Shown: positions 1-6,324 of the stretch, one piece after another
How positions within the stretch are numbered: position 1 is the stretch's first letter
How the letters are laid out: each line of letters starts with the position of its first letter
Assembly: GCA_027081375.1 (NCBI GenBank)
Contig: JALWKR010000077.1
Location: 1-6,324 of the forward strand
Origin: Persephonella sp.
GTDB lineage: Bacteria; Aquificota; Aquificia; Aquificales; Hydrogenothermaceae
Direction of reading: 5' to 3'
DNA length: 6,324 bases
Translations under genes and position numbers: made by a program
The notes under the pieces: model-generated
The model's database searches: none
What the model was told of the DNA's origin: nothing
The model's input: the letters and a program-made list of their open reading frames with translations, nothing else

Positions 1-1095
1 TTCTTTTATAACTGCATTGTTTCTAATTCTTGCAAAAGGTCCAATAACTGTATTGTCTTCAATAACACTATCTTCTATTACTGTATTTGGAAGTATCTTT
101 ACATTTTTTCCAATTTTTGAGTTTTTGATGATACTGTTTGCTCCTATTACTGTTCCTTCTCCAATGGAAGTTTCTCCCTGAAGCATAACATTCTGGAATA
201 TCTCAACATCTGGAGATAAATCCACATCAAACTCTATCCACACAGTTTCAGGATTGTGGAATGTTGTTCCATTAAGAGCCCAGAAGTACATATATTGGTT
301 TTTAAGAATATTTTCAGCTCTAGCAAGCTCCCATCTATCATTTACTCCTAGTATCTCTGTTGGATCTGGTATCTCAAGAGCATAAACATCCTTTCCTTCT
401 TCTCTAAGGAGTTTTATAACATCTGTGAGATAAAACTCCTTCTGGGCATTGTTGTTATCAAGTTTATCTATAACCTTTGCTAAATAAGGTGCATAAAAGA
501 TATATATTCCTGAATTTACCTCATTTATTCTCTGCTCCTCTGGAGTAGCATCTTTTTCTTCAACAATTTTTTGGATTATATGATTACCATCTTTAATAAT
601 TCTTCCATAACCATATGGATTTGAAACTCTGGCAGTTAAAACAACTCCTGCAACATTTTCATTTCTATATCCTCTAAAGTTTGAGGCATTTGCTCCTTCG
701 TATCTTATAAGGGCTTCCATATACTTAACAGCGTTTTTCAGTGTCTCTCCTTTTATCAGTGGAGTATCACCATTTAGGATTAGAACAAGTCCATCAAAAT
801 CTTTAAAATGCTCCTTTGCTAAAGATACAGCATGTCCTGTACCAAGCTGCTGGTCTTGCTCAACAAACTTACATCCATCGCAGTTTATATACTCTTTTAC
901 TTTCTCTTTTTGATGTCCTACTACGTATATAATCTCATCAGGAGAAAGCCATTTTGCAGCCATTGAAACATAGAAAAGCATAGGCTTTCCAAGGATTTCA
1001 TGGAGAACTTTAGGCTTTTTTGATTTAAATCTTGTTCCTTTTCCTGCTGCAAGGATAATAACTTTTAAATGTTCTAAGGCTGTTTCACAGGCCAT
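1..1095 (-). CDS. glmU: Bifunctional GlmU, N-acetylglucosamine-1-phosphate uridyltransferase / glucosamine-1-phosphate acetyltransferase (partial, C-terminus missing)
   Basis: GlmU acetylates glucosamine-1-phosphate and then couples GlcNAc-1-P to UTP, giving UDP-GlcNAc for peptidoglycan and lipopolysaccharide in the cytoplasm. I translated 365 residues that stay open to the window edge; the family is usually about 450-480 long. The N-terminal uridyltransferase domain shows LAAGKGTR (15-22), QLGTGHA (83-89), NGDTPL with the metal-binding Asp at 110, NPYGYGR (159-165), IVEEKDA (177-183), EVNSG (192-196) and GVND (250-253, metal-binding Asn252). Hexapeptide repeats of the left-handed beta-helix acetyltransferase domain begin near 290 (IGEGTVIGA, IGKNVKI, VIGPFARIR). 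The acetyltransferase catalytic His would lie beyond the edge, so that activity cannot be checked here. The ATG at 1095 is the only plausible start: AAAAGGGG sits 7 bases upstream and no other start codon precedes LAAGKG. It overlaps the end of hisG by 22 bases, so it is probably translationally coupled and last in the visible operon. Confidence 0.96.
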   Translation of the reverse strand, partial: MACETALEHLKVIILAAGKGTRFKSKKPKVLHEILGKPMLFYVSMAAKWLSPDEIIYVVGHQKEKVKEYINCDGCKFVEQDQQLGTGHAVSLAKEHFKDFDGLVLILNGDTPLIKGETLKNAVKYMEALIRYEGANASNFRGYRNENVAGVVLTARVSNPYGYGRIIKDGNHIIQKIVEEKDATPEEQRINEVNSGIYIFYAPYLAKVIDKLDNNNAQKEFYLTDVIKLLREEGKDVYALEIPDPTEILGVNDRWELARAENILKNQYMYFWALNGTTFHNPETVWIEFDVDLSPDVEIFQNVMLQGETSIGEGTVIGANSIIKNSKIGKNVKILPNTVIEDSVIEDNTVIGPFARIRNNAVIKE

Positions 1096-1733
1096 TTATT
1101 TTCCCCTTTTAGTAGTTTTTCTACTTTAGAAATAACATAAGATATATCCTTATTTTTTGTTTTAAAGCTGGCCCTGTTTACTATAAGCTTTGCTGATGAA
1201 GGTCTTATATAGTCTATAACTACAAGTCCATTTTCTTTTAAGGTTCTTCCTGTTTCTACTATATCCACAATAAAATCTGCAAGTCCAAGTAAAGGAGCTA
1301 GTTCTATAGAGCCATACAGCTCAACAATTTGAGCTTCTACTCCTTTATCTGAAAAAAATGATTTGGCAATTTTTGGATACTTTGTAGCAACCTTTAAAGA
1401 AGTTGGATTTGAGTTGTAAAAATCTTTACTCTCAGGAAGTCCAGCTACAACAATACTACAGGCTCCAATTCCCAAATCAACAGGTCTGTAAACCTGAGCC
1501 CTACTTTCAAGGAGAACATCATCTCCTGCAACACCAATGTCTGCTACACCATATTCAACGTATGTAGGAACATCTTTAGCCCTAACAAGTAGAAATTTAA
1601 ATCTTTCTGTTTCTAGAATAAGTTTTCTTGACTCTGGTTTTATAGGTTCAGGAAGTATTCCTGCTCTGTGAAAAATATCTATTGTCTGTTCAAACAATCT
1701 TCCTTTAGGAAATGCTGCTACTATCTTTTCCAT
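1074..1733 (-). CDS. hisG: ATP phosphoribosyltransferase, short form (HisG), first step of histidine synthesis
   Basis: HisG condenses ATP with PRPP to form phosphoribosyl-ATP, the committed and feedback-controlled step of histidine synthesis. The protein starts MEKIVAAFPKGRLFEQ, a typical HisG N-terminus. It carries DIGVAGDDVL (65-74) and the family signature from VELYGS (138-142) to the PRPP-binding loop DIVETGRTL (157-165). At 219 residues it is the short form, which lacks the C-terminal regulatory ACT-like domain. Short forms are known to need HisZ, a histidyl-tRNA synthetase-like subunit, for activity and histidine inhibition; hisZ is not in this window. The frame could open at GTG 1739, but I chose ATG 1733 because AGAGG lies 5 bases upstream of it and overlaps the GTG. 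It follows minE by 8 bases, and its 3' end contains the ribosome binding site and first codons of glmU. Confidence 0.96.
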   Translation of the reverse strand: MEKIVAAFPKGRLFEQTIDIFHRAGILPEPIKPESRKLILETERFKFLLVRAKDVPTYVEYGVADIGVAGDDVLLESRAQVYRPVDLGIGACSIVVAGLPESKDFYNSNPTSLKVATKYPKIAKSFFSDKGVEAQIVELYGSIELAPLLGLADFIVDIVETGRTLKENGLVVIDYIRPSSAKLIVNRASFKTKNKDISYVISKVEKLLKGENKWPVKQP

Positions 1734-1741
1734 CAACACCT

Positions 1742-1987
1742 CTATCTACTTTTTCCAAAGGGAATGCTTACCCAAAGCTCATCCATTCCACCATTACTTT
1801 TAATCTCAACCTCTATTTTTTCAACATCAAACTGAGGATATTTTTTAAATACCTGTACTAAATCCTTTTGCAGGAGTTCTGCAAAATTTGGTGGAAGTCC
1901 CTTTCTCTCATAAGAGAGAACCATCATCAGTCTTTCCTTTGCAACAGAGGAGGATTTTTTCTTTCTAAATAGATCAAATATAGACAT
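1742..1987 (-). CDS. minE: Cell division topological specificity factor MinE
   Basis: MinE stimulates the MinD ATPase at the membrane and displaces MinC. This drives the Min gradient or oscillation that keeps the division inhibitor away from midcell. The 81 residues match the family's usual length (about 80-90). The start MSIFDLFRKKK is the amphipathic membrane-targeting helix with a basic end. KERLMMVLSYER (17-28) is the anti-MinCD, MinD-contacting stretch. The rest (about 36-77) is the topological-specificity domain, with KDLVQVFKKY (41-50) and the beta strands KIEVEIK (57-63) and ELWVSIP (70-76). The ATG at 1987 lies 5 bases after the minD stop. Its ribosome binding site, GGGAG (1997-2001), sits inside the last codons of minD, as expected for coupled translation. 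Confidence 0.95.
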   Translation of the reverse strand: MSIFDLFRKKKSSSVAKERLMMVLSYERKGLPPNFAELLQKDLVQVFKKYPQFDVEKIEVEIKSNGGMDELWVSIPFGKSR

Positions 1988-1992
1988 AGCTC

Positions 1993-2781
1993 TTATCTCC
2001 CGAATAATCTACTGAAAAATCCTTTTTTCTCTTCCATTTCTGTAAATGGAATACTCTCCCCCTCTAGTCTCCTCGCTAAGTTAAAAAACGCTTTTCCTGC
2101 AGAGTACTTATCTGCATGAAGAGCTATAGGCTCCCCTTTGTTTGTGAAATCAACCATCTTTTCTTCTTCTGGAATAATACCAACTTTTGGTATCTGAAGT
2201 ATCTCTTCTATATCTTCAACAGAAAGCATCTCTCCTTTTTTAACCTGACGCATTCTAAGTCTGTTAACAACAAGCTGTATTTTTTCCTTTTCCATATGCT
2301 CAAGTAAGCCAATAATTCTATCAGCATCTCTTACTGAAGAAACCTCTGGATTTGTTACAACAAGAGCTTCTTTAGCAGGAGAAGCGGCTGTTTTAAATCC
2401 TCCTTCAATCCCTGCAGGGGAATCTATAAGAACATAATCAAAGTTATCTTTCACTTGCTCAACTACTTCTTGAAGTTGCTCTGGCTTTACTGCATCTTTG
2501 TCTTTAGTTTGAGCCGCAGGAAGTAGATATAAAGATAAGCCTCTTTTATCTTTCACAAAGGCTTTCTCTGGAGGAACTCTACCTTCTACTACATCAACTA
2601 TATCATAAACAATTCTATTTTCTAATCCTAAAATCATATCAAGGTTTCTAAGACCTATATCCATATCAATAGCAAGAACCTTTTTGCCTAGTCTTGCTAA
2701 AGCTACTCCTAAATTTGCTGTTACAGTGGTTTTTCCAACACCACCTTTTCCTGATGTTATTACTACAACTCTAGCAGACAT
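1993..2781 (-). CDS. minD: Septum site-determining ATPase MinD
   Basis: MinD is a ParA/MinD-family ATPase that dimerises on ATP, binds the inner face of the membrane, recruits MinC and is released by MinE. The 262 residues match the usual length of about 260-270. The deviant Walker A is GKGGVGKTT (11-19), with the signature Lys12 and the P-loop Lys17. AIDMDIGLRNLD (37-48) is the switch/A' region, and YVLIDSPAGIE (116-126) is Walker B. VVNRLR (171-176) is the nucleotide-base-recognising segment. The C-terminus, KKGFFSRLFGR (252-262), is the amphipathic membrane-targeting helix. The ATG at 2781 is preceded by GAGG (2790-2793) with 8-base spacing, a much better site than that of minC. It lies between minC (17-base gap) and minE (5-base gap). 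Confidence 0.98.
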   Translation of the reverse strand: MSARVVVITSGKGGVGKTTVTANLGVALARLGKKVLAIDMDIGLRNLDMILGLENRIVYDIVDVVEGRVPPEKAFVKDKRGLSLYLLPAAQTKDKDAVKPEQLQEVVEQVKDNFDYVLIDSPAGIEGGFKTAASPAKEALVVTNPEVSSVRDADRIIGLLEHMEKEKIQLVVNRLRMRQVKKGEMLSVEDIEEILQIPKVGIIPEEEKMVDFTNKGEPIALHADKYSAGKAFFNLARRLEGESIPFTEMEEKKGFFSRLFGR

Positions 2782-2798
2782 AATTTACACCTCAGGTT

Positions 2799-3422
2799 TT
2801 AAATTCTTTCTATAATAATTTGATTATTTTCTATATAAGCTTTTTCTGGATATTCAGGCTCTTCTACTTCATCTGGAGAACGAGTTATATAATTTGCAAT
2901 TCTAAGTTGTTGAGGCATTAGTTTTAAAGCTAATACTATAGCTGTTTCATCTCCATTTGCTCCAGCATGAGCAAATCCTCTTAATGTACCCATAACTATA
3001 ATATTTCCTGAGGCTATTATGTAAGCATCAGGGTTTACATCTCCTAAGATAAGAATATCTCCATCGTGCTCAATCCTCTGTCCACTTCTAACAGTTTTTG
3101 GGATAATTTTTAATGAAGTTTTTTCTTTAATTTCTGGTAGCTTTTCTTCCTTTTTATCCTCAGAAGTTTGTTTTTCTTCTGTTGTTTGTAAATGTTTATA
3201 CCCTAGAATTTTTGAATTGTATTTTTTTAGCACTTCTTCTATCTGTTTTTTTTCTTCATGAGATAGTTTTATTGAACTTGTATCAAGAACACAAACAGAA
3301 CCTTTAAAAAATGTTGAAGAGAGCTTTTTTTCTATTTCCTTAATATTTTCTTCAACAGATTTTTCTTTATCCAATTTTATAAGCAAAGCTGGAACAGTAA
3401 TCCCTTTAATTTCTACACTCAA
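2799..3422 (-). CDS. minC: Septum site-determining protein MinC (FtsZ assembly inhibitor)
   Basis: MinC blocks FtsZ polymerisation and is carried to the membrane by MinD. The 207 residues split into a divergent N-terminal domain (about 1-75), a very charged, probably flexible linker rich in Glu and Lys (about 80-105) and a well-conserved C-terminal beta-helix domain (about 107-207). The C-terminal domain has the MinD-binding motif RSGQRI (112-117), LILGDVNPDA (124-133), the turn MGTLRGFAHAGANGDE (144-159) and PQQLRIA (170-176). The frame has no ATG or GTG near its start. TTG at 3422 is the best start, although GAGAAGGA ends only 2 bases before it. The next possible in-frame start, TTG at residue 13, would cut into the first strand. 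It is the first gene of the minCDE-hisG-glmU series, and the likely promoter lies about 25-35 bases upstream. Confidence 0.94.
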   Translation of the reverse strand: MSVEIKGITVPALLIKLDKEKSVEENIKEIEKKLSSTFFKGSVCVLDTSSIKLSHEEKKQIEEVLKKYNSKILGYKHLQTTEEKQTSEDKKEEKLPEIKEKTSLKIIPKTVRSGQRIEHDGDILILGDVNPDAYIIASGNIIVMGTLRGFAHAGANGDETAIVLALKLMPQQLRIANYITRSPDEVEEPEYPEKAYIENNQIIIERI

Positions 3423-3432
3423 AGTCCTTCTC
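3420..3432 (-). promoter_or_regulatory. minC start region: TTG codon with a very close Shine-Dalgarno
   Basis: On the minus strand GAGAAGGA (3425-3432) is followed by only two bases and then TTG (3420-3422). Reading the frame upstream to its stop at 3459-3461 shows no ATG, GTG or other TTG, so this start is forced. A TTG codon with spacing below the usual 5-9 bases predicts weak initiation compared with minD. The inference is from spacing rules only. Confidence 0.6.
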
Positions 3433-3509
3433 TCTAAGAAAAAAGTTATAGTATCATTTTATAAATACATTTTAAGACAATTTTTTATAGGAGGCAAAAT
3501 AAAACAAAA
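3423..3509. promoter_or_regulatory. Divergent intergenic region between minC and lysA
   Basis: These 87 bases separate the two diverging operons and must hold both promoters unless one lies inside a gene. The region is extremely AT-rich. For lysA on the plus strand, possible -10 elements are TATAGT (3447-3452) and TATAAA (3460-3465), but neither has a convincing -35 at 16-18 bases, so I cannot choose between them. No clear operator palindrome or riboswitch is seen, and the leader is too short for a lysine riboswitch. Confidence 0.55.
3448..3456 (-). promoter_or_regulatory. Possible extended -10 promoter for the minCDE-hisG-glmU operon
   Basis: Read on the minus strand this is TGATACTAT: a TG one base ahead of TACTAT, which matches the TATAAT consensus at four of six positions. 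This is the layout of an extended -10 element. The -35 is weak: TTAAAA at 3470-3475 has a 16-base spacer, and the better-looking TTGTCT at 3475-3480 is too far away. Transcription would begin near 3441, leaving a leader of about 20 bases with room for the minC ribosome binding site. It overlaps the possible lysA -10 TATAGT on the other strand. Confidence 0.35.
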
Positions 3510-3512
3510 ATG
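3489..3512 (+). promoter_or_regulatory. lysA ribosome binding site, perfect AGGAGG but 15 bases from ATG
   Basis: AGGAGG (3489-3494) is a full Shine-Dalgarno core. The lysA ATG is at 3510-3512, leaving 15 A-rich bases between them, well above the usual 5-9. No in-frame ATG, GTG or TTG lies nearer, because the in-frame upstream codons are AAA, ACA, AAA and AAT. The ATG is still the best start because the protein begins where the family does. Confidence 0.6.
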
Positions 3513-4781
3513 GATTATGTGATAAATGAAAATTTTTACTATAAGAATAATGAACTTTTTTGTGAAGAAATTTCTATTAAAGATATTGCAAAAAAAGTTG
3601 GTACACCTTTTTACGTTTACAGTAAAAAGGCTATAGAAGAAAAAATAAAAGCCTATAGAGATGCTTTCTCAAGCTATAACACTCTTATATGTTATGCGGC
3701 TAAGGCAAATCCTAATCTATCTATTTTAAAGATATTTGAAAAAGCAGATTTTGGGTGTGATATAGTTTCAGGGGGAGAACTGTATAAAGCTAGAAAAGCA
3801 GGAATTCCTGCAAAAAAAATTGTTTATGCTGGAGTTGGAAAAACAGATTTTGAAATAGAGTTTGCTCTAAGGGAAAATATTCTCTCCTTTAATGTTGAAA
3901 GTGAAATGGAACTTGATGTTTTAGATGAGCTTGCTAGAAAAAATGAGAAAAAAGCAAGAGTGTCTATAAGGATAAATCCAAATGTTGACCCTAAAACTCA
4001 TCCTTATATATCAACAGGTTTAAGAGAAAGTAAATTTGGTATTGACATAGATAAAGCTTTAGATATCTGTAAAAAGGCTGTTTCTTTAAAGAATATAGAA
4101 GTTATTGGAATTCACTGTCATATTGGTTCTCAAATAATGGAGATATCTCCATATATGGAAGCTGTAGAAAAAACAGCTGATATGGTATTTAAGTTAAAAA
4201 AAGAAGGAATAGAGCTTCAGTATTTTGATATTGGAGGTGGTCTTGGAATAAGGTATAAACCTGAAGATAACCCACCAACACCAGAAGATTTAGCAAAAGG
4301 AATACTTCCAATTGTTTCATCTACAGGTTTAAAACTTATTCTAGAACCTGGACGTTCTTTAGTTGGGGAAGCTGGGGCTCTTATAACACAGGTTATTTTT
4401 ACAAAAGATAAGGGAGATAAGCACTTTATCATTGTTGATAGTGGTATGAACGATCTTCTAAGACCTGCTATGTATAATGCTTACCACCATATTGTTTCCT
4501 TAGACAAAAAGGATAAAAAAGTGGTTGCTGATATAGTAGGACCTATCTGTGAAACAGGAGATTTCTTTGCTTTAGATAGAGAAATAGACGATGTTCAAAG
4601 AAAAGACTACCTTGCTATAATGAGTGCTGGGGCTTATGGCTCTTCAATGTCCTCAAACTACAATGTTAGACCAAGAGCTGCTGAAGTTCTTGTAGATGGC
4701 TCAAAGTTCTACGTTATAAGAGAAAGAGAGAGCTATGCTTATTTAACCAAATTAGAAGAAGATGTTTTTAAAGAAATATAA
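3510..4781 (+). CDS. lysA: Diaminopimelate decarboxylase, PLP-dependent (LysA)
   Basis: LysA removes CO2 from meso-diaminopimelate to give L-lysine, the last step of the DAP pathway in the cytoplasm. The 423 residues fit the family (about 410-430). The N-terminal alanine-racemase-like TIM barrel carries CYAAKANPN (61-69), whose Lys65 should form the PLP Schiff base. It also has FGCDIVSGGEL (81-91), GIHCHIGSQ (200-208), the phosphate-binding glycine run DIGGGLGI (240-247) and EPGRSLVGE (279-287). The C-terminal beta-sandwich supplies GPICETGD (344-351), with the catalytic Cys347 donated across the dimer, and GAYGSSMSSNYN (374-385), whose Tyr384 contacts PLP. These features separate it from ornithine/arginine decarboxylases. 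It is the first gene of the plus-strand pair, diverges from minC and is 20 bases ahead of purD. Confidence 0.98.
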   Translation: MDYVINENFYYKNNELFCEEISIKDIAKKVGTPFYVYSKKAIEEKIKAYRDAFSSYNTLICYAAKANPNLSILKIFEKADFGCDIVSGGELYKARKAGIPAKKIVYAGVGKTDFEIEFALRENILSFNVESEMELDVLDELARKNEKKARVSIRINPNVDPKTHPYISTGLRESKFGIDIDKALDICKKAVSLKNIEVIGIHCHIGSQIMEISPYMEAVEKTADMVFKLKKEGIELQYFDIGGGLGIRYKPEDNPPTPEDLAKGILPIVSSTGLKLILEPGRSLVGEAGALITQVIFTKDKGDKHFIIVDSGMNDLLRPAMYNAYHHIVSLDKKDKKVVADIVGPICETGDFFALDREIDDVQRKDYLAIMSAGAYGSSMSSNYNVRPRAAEVLVDGSKFYVIRERESYAYLTKLEEDVFKEI

Positions 4782-4801
4782 AGTGTGAGGAGCGAAAATA
4801 G

Positions 4802-6101
<1,300 letters not shown>

Positions 6102-6103
<2 letters not shown>

Positions 6104-6324
6104 ACTTTATTCTATATTTAGAAGGATCAACGTTATATCTCTTTAAAAGTTTTTGTAGAGACTGTCTCTCAATATTCGCAAGCTGAGCTGCCTTTGATAT
6201 ATTTCCACTAGTCATAGTGAGAAGTGTACCTAGGTATTTTTGCATAAAACTATAAAGGAATTTTTCTTTAGCTTTGTTATAATCTAAAATAAATTCATTA
6301 TCAGTATCTTCACCTTCTGCTAGA
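6102..6324 (-). CDS. C-terminal end of a sigma-54-dependent (NtrC-type) response regulator, partial
   Basis: Seventy-three codons are visible before the TAG at 6102-6104; the gene continues past the right edge. The sequence contains YNKAKEKFLYSFMQKYLGTL, then SGNISKAAQLANIERQSLQ (39-57) and KLLKRYNVDPSKYRIK at the end. The GNxSKAAxxAxIxRxxLxxLLKRY pattern is the Fis-type helix-turn-helix at the C-terminus of NtrC-family activators. The preceding helix (about 14-30) matches the linker after the AAA+ domain. In a complete protein this domain would bind enhancer sites upstream of sigma-54 promoters. The AAA+ and any receiver or sensory domain lie outside, so the signal it answers to cannot be told. 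It converges on purD with only 10 bases between stop codons. Confidence 0.8.

Noticed and set aside
1737..1739. GTG start giving HisG two extra residues
   Set aside because: The GTG overlaps the AGAGG that is correctly placed for the ATG at 1733, so it would have no ribosome binding site of its own.
2116..2307. Plus-strand open frame of 63 codons inside minD
   Set aside because: It is antisense to the conserved middle of minD, has a low-complexity Phe/Leu/Tyr-rich product and shows no recognisable domain.
3423..3509. Lysine riboswitch or other structured leader ahead of lysA
   Set aside because: The whole gap is 87 bases and AT-rich without long stems; a lysine riboswitch needs roughly twice that length.
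4217..4432. Minus-strand open frame of 71 codons inside lysA
   Set aside because: It is antisense to conserved LysA motifs (GGGLGI, EPGRS) and the product resembles no family I know; a shadow of a real gene.

Overview
The window is ordinary, tightly packed bacterial chromosome. It holds seven recognisable protein genes and an eighth cut by the right edge, with almost no spare DNA. The DNA is AT-rich, arginine is encoded almost only by AGA/AGG, isoleucine often by ATA, and the proteins are rich in Lys, Glu and Ile. Short-form HisG, a full MinCDE set, strong purine-rich ribosome binding sites and a NtrC-type regulator end together suggest a thermophilic, low-GC Gram-negative lineage. A member of the Aquificota (Hydrogenothermaceae, such as Sulfurihydrogenibium or Persephonella) is my best guess. 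This is inferred from style and gene content, not from a database match.

Left half (1-3422, minus strand): reading right to left, the order is minC, minD, minE, hisG, glmU, and glmU runs off the left edge. Gaps are 17, 5 and 8 bases, followed by a 22-base overlap, so this looks like one transcript. It joins division-site placement (MinCDE), the first step of histidine synthesis (HisG) and UDP-GlcNAc synthesis for peptidoglycan and lipopolysaccharide (GlmU).

Centre (3423-3509): an 87-base divergent intergenic region carries the signals for both operons. Right half (3510-6091, plus strand): lysA (last step of lysine synthesis, from the peptidoglycan precursor meso-diaminopimelate) and purD (second step of purine synthesis) lie 20 bases apart and are probably co-transcribed.

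Right edge (6079-6324): a 10-bp hairpin spans the ends of purD and a convergent minus-strand gene. The visible part of that gene is the C-terminal Fis-type DNA-binding domain of a sigma-54-type activator. I found no mobile element, CRISPR array, RNA gene or novel system. The points worth a second look are small: unusual translation starts, overlapping genes, the shared terminator and the mixed-pathway operon.
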